DNA from: Actinostola sp. cb2023
Lineage: Eukaryota > Cnidaria > Anthozoa > Actiniaria > Actinostolidae
Assembly (NCBI GenBank): GCA_033675265.1
Contig: JAUJYZ010001494.1
Coordinates: 338,001-402,000 of the forward strand
Length of the DNA stretch: 64,000 nt
Direction: 5' to 3'
The position numbers were made by a program, and so were the translations under genes. The notes below the pieces were generated by a model, which was given only the letters and a program-made list of their open reading frames with translations, was not told the DNA's origin and did not search any database. Shown in pieces: positions 35,565 to 46,200 of this stretch. Numbering within the stretch: position 1 is the stretch's first letter; each line of letters begins with the position of its first letter.

Positions 35565-38073
35565 ATGATTGAAATTTATTTTATTCCACGTTTGAAACAT
35601 TCAGAAGGAAAAGGAATCGTAAAAATCGTACTTCAAAACTTCATCAAAGCAAATAGGCCGTCATCAACGCCACGGACTAAGCAAGTTCAATGTACGAAAT
35701 TCGGGGTTAACTCCGAGTCGAACGTAACACTTTTATGTATCCAACTTGAAGGAAAGAAACGCTCCTCTCACATATGTCACACACGCTGTGATTAAAGATT
35801 AAAGCCCATACTAGTTACTCGCTAGTTTAAATTCTCTCTTTTTCTTCGCGATAAATACGCTAAAATTACACCATACCAGAAGTACATAATAGACACAGGA
35901 GATACATACAGTACAACAGAGGAACCTAGCTACAGTGTGTTGCCCTAAATCCGGCCGCTTTTTGCATTAATCGCTGTATCTTTCTTTAGGAAAATAGTAG
36001 CGCCGGGTCTAAAAATCAGTCAAAGGCTAGATTTCTCTTTCACTTACCTTGTCACAAATTGACATTTGTTTCACTTCAACATTGAGCTTGTTATATTAAA
36101 AAATATTGATCCAGGTAGATGCCCTAAGTTCGGCCAGGTTGCCCTAAATTCCGGCCATAAATAAGCAGGAATTGCTCGGTAAGTTTTACATTATCTTCCA
36201 TATCGTTTTAACTAATTTGTTTCCGCATTGCTATAATAAAGGACTTTTTAAGTCATTCTACATGAAAAGATTGTAAAGATAAAATTTTAAAAAGACCGAA
36301 AAAAGACCCTTCTCTACTTCATTGGGAACCGCGCCCGCAATGACATCTGGGGTGCTTACCATTTACCCGGAAAAAATGGAAATTCCGCTTTGAAAATCAA
36401 ATTGTATGTGTATTTCCGATCGGAAAGTTAGAATCCCAGAAAACTCGGGCTTCTGTTTCAGCATAGTTAATAACTATGGATTCAGGTAATCCGGCCACTT
36501 ATCCCGCTCTGTTTTGTATGTGATTTGTGGCCGGATTTAGGCATACCTACCAAAATATGCACGTAATTTCACCTGACCTGAACTTCCCTTTATTTAAGCC
36601 GTTCATGATTGTTTTTCTTTGTGTCCAAAGCTACTGATTAGTGTCGTATTTCTGCCAAATATAATCTGTTTACGCTCCATAACTTACGAGGAAATGTTTA
36701 AAGACTTTGCCCGCATGACTTAAGATGCACGAAAACATGAAAATTACTGAAGCGATTGTTTTTCCTACTTTCAAAACACATTTGAATTCCTGCCTAAAAA
36801 GCGGCCAGGAATCCCACAACAGCAGTTAATAAACCTAAACTCATCAATAATTCATACGATGATCTTGTTTGTCATTTTTTGAAAAATACGAGAAATCACA
36901 GCGCTTTAAAGTTAAAATGGCCGGATTAGGGTACGGCCGGTATTTAGGGCAACACACTGTACACGAATATATCATCGGAGAAATAGGCCAGTGTTTTTCA
37001 CGCGGATAAACATGATAAAATATAGGTCTCCGTGTTCTTTTCAGTACGATTACAGTTGCATGATCCTTGACGTCTGAGTCATACATCTATTACGCGACCT
37101 AATTTTAGAACCGCCACGCAGCGCTATTTTTAAAAAGCATAATTTTTACGCTCAAAACAGGTCAGTGAACGGCAAAAATACAATCGAAATCAAAACGTCC
37201 TTAGATTTTAGGGATCTATTAGTTTTACAGAAGAAGACGCTCAATGAGCGTAGTCGGGCATTATGACAATGACAGTTGCGTGACGAGGGAGACTATTTGT
37301 GTCGGTGAGCATCGATAAAGATCTCCGACTCGTTGAGGTACGTCGGTAGTACGTCTTTAAACGTACTTGAGGTCACTTGAGGTTGCATATCTGGTTGCAT
37401 ATTCATGGTCGCCAAAAACGGGTCGAATAGTTTCCGAACGCCTATCGAACTAAATCCGAAAGTATGATTCGTTCAAACGGATCAAATAGTTTCCGAGCGT
37501 ATATCGAACTAAATCCGAAGTATTGTTCGCTCAGCGCAGATAAATATAGGGCACAATGGTCATCGTTCGAGTCAGTAGGAGAGAAGCAGTTGTCTTGTGC
37601 AGAAGAGAAATTATGTTGTATCTAAGGCAAGCCATCCATCAGTTCCTTTTAAATACGCTCTCACATACAAACGCATACGCCGATTCGTGTGGGCCCACTG
37701 TAAAATATGTTGAGCGTTTTCGAAAGGGCCTTTACACGAACTCATCAAAAGCAAATCAAATGAACTCAAAGTCAAAAGGTAATCAAATGAACTCAAGCTC
37801 AAAAGCAAATCAAATGAACTCAAAAACTATAATACAAATGAACTCTAATGTTGACTTAAATGTGAACTCAACTGAGTACTGCTTAGCCAAGTATGTATAT
37901 CACAACTTGAAGCCAGATGTACTGATTCAGAAGTGTGATTCCAACATGGACAAAGCCAAAGGTGAGAAAACAACAATGAAATGCTCACCGACACATTGTC
38001 ATTGTCAGGTCCCTCCTCACGCAACTGACATTGTCCATGTCATAATGCCCGAGTGTACGCTCATTGAGCGTCT
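35565..38073. mobile_element. Composite element F, copy 1, interrupted by a mariner-like insertion
   Basis: Segments 35604..35690 and 36990..38073 match the reverse complement of 63246..63850. An inner unit 37231..38073 has inverted termini GAAGACGCTCAATGAGCGTA and TACGCTCATTGAGCGTCTT, followed inward by CGGGCATTATGACA. The gap between the matching segments is filled by the element at 35933..36959. The open frame 37556..38152 consists partly of AATCAAATGAACTCAA repeats and runs into the terminal repeat, so I do not call it a gene. Confidence 0.65.
35933..36959. mobile_element. Tc1/mariner-like non-autonomous element
   Basis: Ends CAGTGTGTTGCCCTAAATCC and inverted GGGCAACACACTG, about 25 bp with one mismatch, flanked on both sides by TA. 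The length is 1027 bp and no transposase frame is visible. The terminal motif recurs internally (GCCCTAAGTTCGGCCAGG and GCCCTAAATTCCGGCCAT near 36120-36160, TAATCCGGCCAC near 36485, GGCCGGATTTAGGC near 36530). Confidence 0.85.
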
Positions 38074-38079
38074 TGTTTT

Positions 38080-38760
38080 AAATTTACTTTCTGTTTCTGT
38101 TTTTTTTTCGATCGATTTTTTGTTTAAATTATTATTATTTTCTTTTTTTTAGTTTCTGTTTTATTTCCGGTAAATTTTATTTTGAAATTAATTTTAGTTT
38201 ACTTTCTGTTTCTGTGGGGTTTTTTCGATAGATATTATGTTTAATTTATTATTATTTTCTTTTTTTTAGTTTTTTTTTCGGTGAATTTTATTTTGAAATT
38301 AATTTTAATTTACTTTCTGTTTCTGTGGGGTTTTTTCGAAAGATATTAATTTTAATTATTATTCTTTTCTTTTTTTTAGTTTCTGTTTTTTGGGGTAAAT
38401 TTTATTTTGAAATTAATTTTAATTTACTGTACTTTCTGTTTCTGTGGAGTTTTTTCGATAGATATTATTTTTAATTATTATAATTTTCTTTTTTTTAGTT
38501 TCTGTTTTTTGGGGTAAATTTTATTTTGAAATTAATTTTAATTTACTTTCTGTTTCTGTGGGGTTTTTTCGATTGATATTATTTTTAATTATTAATTATT
38601 TTCTTTTTTTTAGTTTCTGGGGTTTTTTTTCTGTAAATTTTATTTTGAAATTAATTTTAATTTACTTTCTGTTTCTTTGGGTTGTTTTTCAATAGATATT
38701 ATTTTTAATTAATAGTGTTTCCTTTTTTTTAGTTTCTGTTATTTTTTTCGGTAAAGTTCA
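38080..38760. repeat. About 115-bp tandem repeat
   Basis: Six copies of a T-rich unit with TTTACTTTCTGTTTCTGTGG, TTTTTTCGATAGATATTATT and TTTTATTTTGAAATTAATTT. Confidence 0.9.
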
Positions 38761-39475
38761 TTCTTAGGGACTTGTCAGGAATTAGCAGGGGGGAGGAGGG
38801 GTGTGGAATGGAGGATCATAACTTTTTGAGCCCCTGAAAAGGGAGGGTCATGAAAACATAGGCAGTTTTAATATTATTATTCACACCTTAAAGTCATTCA
38901 CTTCAACCACTAAGTATCAATTAAAGTGTAAGATCTTACTAGAATAGCCTGGTGCGTGCCTCACTGTAAGAGGTCATTATACGCGTGAAAAGGGATGGGT
39001 AGAATGTGCTACTTCATAAGTAATCATAGGATGTCAGAATGATCTATATCGATAACGTTAATTGTAGCTGTTTTGTAGTTGCTTGATGTTGCACGCATTT
39101 TTATATAACCCTGAATCAGCGGTGCACCAGAGAAATATGATTAACAGCAACCGCAGTTATGAACTTATGGTGAGTCCAGGGAGGGAAGGGAGGGGAATAG
39201 TGAGGGCTCATGATTGGATTTTTAAGGTTTTTCCCAAAACTGAATCACGGTATTTGTTTCGAGGGTGCGCCTGTTTTCTTAAAAGGTGTCTTGTTGACGA
39301 AGACCCCTTCATATATATTTGATATTTGATATCTATATTTTAAAATTGTAATAAATTAGATACTGAAAAGCCCCGAGGAGAGTATTTAATAAAGTTTATT
39401 TAGTATTATTACAGTCTTCCACGGGACCGATTGACAGTGTTACGTTACAACTGTGAATAAAAAGAATAACAACCA

Positions 39476-39548
39476 CGCCCAATGTGGGGCTCGAACCCAC
39501 GACCCTGGGATTAAGAGTCCCATGCTCTACCGACTGAGCTAACCGGGC
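39476..39548 (-). tRNA. tRNA-Lys: tRNA-Lys(CTT)
   Basis: 73 nt: acceptor GCCCGGT with ATTGGGC, anticodon stem TGGGA/TCCCA around CTCTTAA (anticodon CTT), T-arm GTGGG TTCGAGC CCCAC, discriminator G. A and B boxes are intact. It is the full-length partner of the truncated copy at 32098..32149. Confidence 0.93.
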
Positions 39549-39935
39549 TGTGTACGTTCAAGCTTATACGTTTCCTTACTCCAGGATGTTATGCCTTGTT
39601 CTAGCCATTCTAGCCTGCTGCAGAAGAGATCGATATTAAGGAATTACATCTGCTAATGTACTAGGATAGTCTTGTTCAAGGTTTGAAGACGAAATCGGAT
39701 TCAGAGAGCAATTGTTCGAAAAATTGTGTGATTGATTACAGAACAATCTTCTAAAATATAATTTATCAATGAATGAAGTATCGTAGGGAGGCAAAGAGCA
39801 TCTATCGTCCGATGGAAGGTATTCTCAAACTACCAACTGCTTCAAGCACAATAAAAAATAAACCCGTCTGTCCGTCGGATCTAAGAAAACGAATTATATC
39901 ATTGTGACCACCGCAGATCAGATGAGAAAAAAATA

Positions 39936-40008
39936 CGACCACGCCAGGACTCGAACCTGGAATCCCCTGATTCGTAGTCAGATGCCTTATCCATTGGGCC
40001 ACGCGGCC
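39936..40008 (-). tRNA. tRNA-Arg: tRNA-Arg(ACG), copy 2
   Basis: Identical in sequence to 32569..32641, with a normal cloverleaf and anticodon ACG. It lies about 390 bp from tRNA-Lys(CTT), the same order and strand as in the duplicated cassette at 32.1-32.6 kb. Confidence 0.93.
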
Positions 40009-40390
40009 GACTACACTTTAATATCATATAATTTGAATCTGTCTACAGAATTGCTACATAAACATATTCAAACGTCACAATATACAAAACAGACACTGAC
40101 GGGTACTCTGTGTTTCTTACACATAAGTGTCTTTGCTTCCATTCATTCCTATTAAAAGACGTGAATGTCTTTGCCTGTCTTACTACTTGTAATGGATGGG
40201 TTAGGAACAACAGTGAAAAGTTACTTGTACAATGTTGTGCCACGGCATAAACTTTGTAAGTTTACAAGTGTGTTTAGAAATGTGTATAAAGGCCTCTCTG
40301 CTGCTGACCAACCAACTGGAGACCCTAGCTACACAGGTACGAAGAGTGTTAGAATATCACTCGTGAATCCTTTGAACAGAAACTGTGATC

Positions 40391-40467
40391 GGCCTCGTGG
40401 CCTAATGGATAAGGCATCTGACTTCGATCGAATCATGGAATTCCAGGTTCGAGTCCTGGCGTGGTCG
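40391..40467 (+). pseudogene. tRNA-Arg-like gene with 4-nt insertion in the anticodon loop
   Basis: GGCCTCGTGGCCTAATGGAT and TTCCAGGTTCGAGTCCTGGC are normal tRNA-Arg arms with good A and B boxes. The anticodon region reads CTGACTTCGATCGAATCA: an extra ATCG follows the TCG anticodon. There is also a T-T mismatch in the acceptor stem. It is 77 nt instead of 73, so probably a pseudogene. Confidence 0.7.
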
Positions 40468-40532
40468 TTTTGTATGCTCCGTTGGTCAGTGTGTGTTGTG
40501 GCCTGTAGTTATATGGCGCTTTCCCATTGGCC

Positions 40533-40755
40533 AGCCTGTCCACTGATTTTAATTTTATCTCACGCAGACGCCATCTTGAAGACGGACTGCACATGGTAAA
40601 AGGACGGCTACCTTGACGCCAGATCTCAGTAGATGTTCATGCTCATCCAGACCGAACTGCTGCGTTCCATTATTACTGAATCAGCGGACAGACTGGTCTG
40701 ACTGGTCTGACTGGTCTGACTGGTCTGACTGGTCTGACTGGTCTGACTGGTCTGA
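40533..40755. mobile_element. MITE family E, copy 2, with expanded 9-bp terminal repeat
   Basis: CAGCCTGTCCACTGATTTT at the left and AATCAGCGGACAGACTGGTC at the right. The right end continues as seven GACTGGTCT units (about 40688-40755). Confidence 0.6.
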
Positions 40756-40794
40756 CCGATCACTGAAATCAAGAGAGTGAGACTCAATACGACG

Positions 40795-41245
40795 CCATGC
40801 ACTTCAATCTGTGGAAGCAAATCGGCTCGGAGCTAATGATCAAGTCCAACATTAACAATTGGATCACATGTACTGAAGGTTCGGGTACAGCCTGGTGGAC
40901 TGGACACCTGGTTCGATCAACTGTCAGGTGATTGTATTTGTACCTTAGAGAGAGCGCTTTTTAAAGCGTGGTTACAATAACGACTAATAGAACACAGCAA
41001 TGAGAGAGGGAGGGGATAGAGGAACAGAACACCGATGGAGGACGGAGCCGAGGGCACACCGGCCTGGTTTACACACAACACGTAACTTACGCAGACTCAG
41101 TATTGCCTTGCTCTTGACGGTGCTAGTCTTTTCTTTAATTCATTTAACAGGTTGTGAATAACATTGTTGGTAAATGTGGCAACGTCGCCCCAGACTACAT
41201 CACATTCCATGGAAGACCTAACATGGAATATCAACGAAGTTCTGG
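40795..41245 (+). other. Possible unassigned exons
   Basis: Segment 40795..40927 is open (MHFNLWKQIGSELMIKSNIN, then TGSGTAWWTGHLVR-like sequence) and ends at a donor-like CAGGTGATT. Segment 41152..41250 begins after TTTAACAG and reads VVNNIVGKCGNVAPDYITFH before a stop. Both look coding, but the phases do not join directly and I recognise no family. They may be remnants of one gene. Confidence 0.2.
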
Positions 41246-41454
41246 CAACTAAAAGGATAGTACTTCCTCGAAGGAAGTTCTCAGGTTGTTAATTGGCCAA
41301 CTCACGACCCTAGTGGTACCAACTCTGCAAAACATCTCAAGGGTGTGGCCAATCCACATGGTAACATCTATGTACGCTAAAACTATTAGACATCAGCTGC
41401 TCATTCCTTTAGTGAAGGATGCCGGGTAAAGAACGCCTGTACAGTAGCATAGAA

Positions 41455-42105
41455 ACTAGTCATGTAAAAATAAACGCTGTTAAGGCTAAGGGTTCAGTGT
41501 GGTGATTTTCTCTCCATGTTTCGGGAGTGTGTTAGTAAATCCCGCGGGATTAGTCATGTAAAAATTTAAAGCTAAGGGTTCAGTGTGGTGGTTTTCTTTC
41601 CATGTTTCGGGAGTGTGTTAGTAAATCCCGCGGGAATAGCCATGTCAAAATAAACGCCGTTAAGGCTAAGGGTTCAGTGTGGTGATTTTCTCTCCATGTT
41701 TCGGGAGTGTGTTAGTAAATCCCGCGGGAATAGTCATGTAAAAAATTAATGCTAAGGGTTCAGTGTGGTGATTTTCTCTCCATGTTTCGGGAGTGTGTTA
41801 GTAAATCCCGAGGGAATAGTCATGTCAAAATAAACGCCGTTAAGGCTAAGGGTTCAGTGTGGTGGTTTTCTTTCCATGTTTCGGGAGTGTGTTAGTAAAT
41901 CCCGCGGGAATAGTCATGTCAAAATAAACGCCGTTAAGGCTAAGGGTTCAGTGTGGTGATTTTCTCTCCATGTTTCGGGAGTGTGTTAATAAATCCCGCG
42001 GGAATAGTCATGTCAAAATAAACGCCGTTAAGGCTAAGGGTTCAGTGTGGTGGTTTTCTCTCCATGTTTCGGGAGTGTGTTAGTAAATCCCGCGGGAATA
42101 GTCGG
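41455..42105. repeat. 80-94-bp subtelomere-like tandem repeat
   Basis: Seven copies of a unit containing GGCTAAGGGTTCAGTGTGGT, CTCCATGTTTCGGGAGTGTG and AAATCCCGCGGGAATAGTCA. Two copies lack about 12 bp. The array runs up to the telomeric tract. Confidence 0.92.
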
Positions 42106-42235
42106 GAAAAGTTGTATTGGTACCCTTAGTGTGTTAATAAAAGGTCTGTGATCGTTAAGGCTAAGGGTTCAGTGTGGTGGTTTTGAAGAAAGTTTCGGGA
42201 TGTGTTTAAGTGTGTGTTTTTGTCTATGATTGGTA

Positions 42236-42427
42236 CCCTAACCCTAACCCTAACCCTACCTAACCCTAACCCTAACCCTAACCCTAACCCTAACCCTAAC
42301 CCTAACCCTAACCCTAACCCTAACCCTAACCCTAACCCTAACCCTAACCCTAACCCTAACCCTAACCCTAACCCTAACCCTAACCCTAACCCTAACCCTA
42401 ACCCTAACCCTAACCCTAACCCTAACC

Positions 42428-42458
<31 letters not shown>

Positions 42459-42526
42459 CCCTAACCCTAACCCTAACCAAAGGTTAGGGTTAGGGTTAGG
42501 GTTAGGGTTAGGGTTAGGGTTAGGTT
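42236..42526. repeat. Interstitial telomeric repeat with orientation switch
   Basis: (CCCTAA)n from 42236 to about 42477, about 40 units with a few variants. After a CCAAAGG junction it turns into (GGTTAG)n to 42526. Open frames across it are repeat artefacts. Confidence 0.97.
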
Positions 42527-42668
42527 TAAAAAATTCGGTGGAGTGGGGTGTTTCTAAAGCGCTGTGTTTCAGTGCGAGCCACGGTTCCATAGTAATTTGC
42601 ACAACAATAGACAGTCCCTGCACAAGATACACTAGCTTATTTTGTTCTCCAAAACAGCAATCATGTAC

Positions 42669-42850
42669 ATTAGCCTAGTGGTGCGGGGCTGTCATTTAGT
42701 TGGCCTAGGGTCCGACTGTTCCCTCCTTTTTTGACTACTAAGCTGATTGGTGTAAGCCCGGTTAGCGCAGATGGGGCCGAAATCTTCATCCTATACGTAA
42801 CCACATATGGTGATTCAGCATGATGTCTGGTAGTATGGGCCTTTATTGGT
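42669..42850 (+). mobile_element. SINE family, copy 2
   Basis: TAGCCTAGTGGTGCGGGGCT (A-box-like) and GGTCCGACTGTTCCCTCC (degenerate B box) lead into the shared core GCGCAGATGGGGCCGAAATC and TTCATCCTATACGTAA. Confidence 0.6.
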
Positions 42851-43004
42851 AAACAACAATTCTGAGTCTTTTCACGCTTGATGAAACCTTACTAACTACA
42901 TTACTAATTCCGGCATACCTTTGATTTTAAAGTTAGTATCGCGAGCCTGGACGTCCTTTTCTTGCTTTTTCTTCATTTTCTCCCTTTCTTTGTTCTTCAA
43001 TCTC

Positions 43005-43175
43005 TATTACTCGACTATGATGCCCGATAGCGCTGATGAGGTCGAAATCTTCGTCATATACGTAACATATACTGCGTGTGTTTCAGCATTTACGTCTGAC
43101 AGGGTGGGCCATTTTTAGTGTTTTGCATAGCATTTCCGAAGTAGCGCGCGGGTTCGAGTCCCGGTCCGGTCAAAT
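43005..43175 (+). mobile_element. SINE family, copy 3 (5'-truncated), followed by a tRNA 3' fragment
   Basis: The core GATAGCGCTGATGAGGTCGA, AATCTTCGTCATATACGTAA and GTGTTTTGCATAGC is present. It is followed at 43145 by GCGCGGGTTCGAGTCCCGGT, an intact T-arm/B-box of a tRNA without its 5' half. Confidence 0.5.
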
Positions 43176-43290
43176 CTTTGCTTATTATTCTGTTTCTGTG
43201 CCCTGAAATTTATTTTCTTTTATGTTTTGACCCAATCCACTCTGTTTTAAAGAACAGTTGTCATGAAAGTTTATCGTTTATCGTATTAGA

Positions 43291-46200
43291 TTAAAGCTCC
43301 TCTTTATTCATTTCGTTAGTTGTATTATTTTCGCTCTCCAAAGAACTGCTGTTATCGGTAGAAGACTTTGAATTTGCCGTGTTCTTCTTTCTCGTAGGGA
43401 ATTCCACATCAAGACACTCTAAGCAAAACAGACAAATGATATCAAATGAATTCAACTAAGGGTGCGTTCGATTGACCTTATTCCAGAATAGGAATACACA
43501 GAATAACATCCCTAAATCGCTGTCACGCAGCTACTGTTCACTGTAAAATAAAACGATTCCTTGTTGTATCATAATAAAGTTACAAGGATCAGTTTGGAAT
43601 TTAAAATGTGCTGAAATAAAAGCATCCAAGTGTTTATTCCGTGTATTCCTATTCTGGAATAGGGTCAATCGAACGCACCCTAAGTTGACTGTAAAATGGC
43701 GGCTGTATATATACCACAATCCTTTGCGGTCAGTCTACATCGGCGCTACTGTGTGGCACGTTCACATGAAAGAAATTGGAAACAACTTCGTATTTGCTGT
43801 TTGTTCTCAAAACTCTCGGCTGCGATGTTCTTAGAATGGCGTCCAAAGGATTATGGGAAAATCTTCAAGCCGCCATCTGTATCAATACTGTAGATCTCAG
43901 TGAATGCCTGAACCCGCTCAAACAACTCAAAGACGAAGTCGACTTTCATTTGGCATTGCTGAAACTGACTCTTCATCGAATGTTCGGTCCCTCACGTCTC
44001 ATTTCTTACCTTGATTGTCGTCGATAAGAACTCTCTTACGACACAACCACGTGGTCAGGTCACGTGACTGAGCTTTCAGGAACCAATGAATGAGTACGTC
44101 TTGCTGTTTGACCAAAAGATCATGACACTGAAAAATAAGTTACTTGCTTTAACGCTTTTACTCTCAGCCTGCTCGTATTTATAAGCGACGCAAGCATAAG
44201 CGCAAACACAAGAGGCCTTATATGTCGCTGTGAAAATAAGCGCAAGCACAAGAGACCTTATGTCACTGTGAAAACGGGGCTGTCGCAAGCAAAAGCGCAA
44301 ACACAAGAGGCTTTATGTCAATGTGAAAACAGGGCTGTCGCAAGCATAAGCGCATGCACAAGAGGCCCTATGTCAATGTGAAAACGGGGCTGTCGCAAGC
44401 AAAAGCGCAAACACAAGAGGCCTTATGTCACTGTGAAAACGAGGCTGTCGCAAGCAAAAGCGCAAACACAAGAGGCCCTATGTCAATGTGAAAACGGGGC
44501 TGACGCAAGCATAAGCGTAAGCACAAGAGGCCTAATGTCAATGTGAAAACGAGGCTGTCGCAAGCAAAAGCGCAAACACAAGAGGCCCTCAATGTGAAAA
44601 TGTGCAAAACGGGCTGACGCAAGCATAAGCGTAAGCACAAGAGGCCTTATGTAACTGTGAAAACGGACCTGACGCAAGCATAAGCGCAAGCACAAGAGGC
44701 CTTATGTCACTGTGAAAACGGGGCTGACACAAGCATAAGCGCAAGCACAAGAGGCCTTATGTCACTGTGAAAACGGGCCTGATGCAAGCATAAGCGCAAG
44801 CACAAGAGGCCTTATGTCACTGTGAAAACGGGGCTGACGCAAGCATAAGCGCAAGCACAAGAGGCCTTATGTCACTGTGAAAACGGGGCTGACGCAAGCA
44901 TAAGCGCAAGCACAAGAGGCCTTATGTCACTGTGAAGACGGGGCTGACGCAAGCATAAGCATAAGCACAAGAGGCCTTATGTCACTGTAAAAACGGGGCT
45001 GACGCAAGCATAAGCATAAGCATGTGCCAAAGCGCGAAAATATCCCTTTTCTTGTGCTTGCGCTTATACTGTTGTATGTTAATTTGTTTAACCAAACGCT
45101 TGTTCTTACTTGTTGTTGTAGCCTGTCTACTTCTCCTGTGGGATCGTCAATTTCATCTTCAGACGAGAAGAAGACAAACTTCTTGATTTTTGACGTTTTC
45201 ATTACTTCATCGAGCTGTCGCCTGTAGGGACTCTTAACTAGTGAATATGGCAAGACATGTCAAGTACACACATTACACTATGCTATAGACCTGGGCTGGG
45301 CTTAATTACAGATCTTACAATAGACAACAATAACTGAATCTGGGGCGAAGAACTTCACAGATCTTTTTCTTCTGTTTTTAGTTAGTTTCGAATAGTTAAT
45401 TACCCCGCGCCATGTTGTAAATATCCCAGCAGCTACTTAGTAGTTGTTACTCTTAAGCCAATCCAATTGTTACTCTACTATGATAGTATGACATACGTAC
45501 CCCATTTGGTATATCTGAATGGCTGCGATCTTCTAATGTTACTCTACTATGATAGTATGACATACGTACCCCATTTGGTATATCTGAATGGCTACGATCT
45601 TCTAATGTTACTCTACTATGATAGTATGACATACGTACCCCATTTGGTATATCTGAATGGCTGTGATCTTCTAATGTTACTCTACTATGATAGTATGACA
45701 TACGTACCCCATTTGGTATATCTGAATGACTGCGATCTTCTAATGTTACTCTACTATGATAGTATGACATACGTACCCCATTTGGTATATCTGAATGGCT
45801 GTGATCTTCTAATGTTACTCTACTATGATAGTATGACATACTTACCCCATTTGGTATATCTGAATGACTGCGATCTTCTAATGTTACTCTACTATGATAG
45901 TATGACATACGTACCCCATTTGGTATATCTGAATGGCTGCGATCTTCTAATGTTACTCTACTATGATAGTATGACATACGTACCCCATTTGGTATATCTG
46001 AATGGCTGCGATCTTCTAATGTTGTATTTTTTCATTTCTTTGCATAGATTTTCCATGGCGAAAAGAATTACTTTTTCGCTGAAAAATAAATAAATTATTA
46101 TTAAAATGATTCTTGGACTTTATCGGAGATAACCATTTCAACTAACAGAGTTAGCTGAATTGTAATCTCCGCGAGCTTGCGGGACATACTGTATTTCTTT

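Noticed and set aside
37556..38152. 198-residue open frame with Asn-Gln-Met-Asn-Ser repeats
   Set aside because: It is made of a short internal repeat and the terminal inverted repeat of element F, then poly-T sequence. No domain or splice context supports a gene.
42126..42678. Long Pro-Asn and Gly-Leu repeat proteins
   Set aside because: They are translations of CCCTAA/TTAGGG telomeric repeats.
43025..43050. Hammerhead-like CTGATGAGGTCGAAA in a SINE copy
   Set aside because: The spacer of four bases cannot form helix II, and the other copies read GGATGA or AGATGG, so the motif is not conserved.
45453..46093. 174- and 208-residue repetitive open frames
   Set aside because: They are frames through the 69-bp array. 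The genuine exon 3 of canopy A uses a different frame there.
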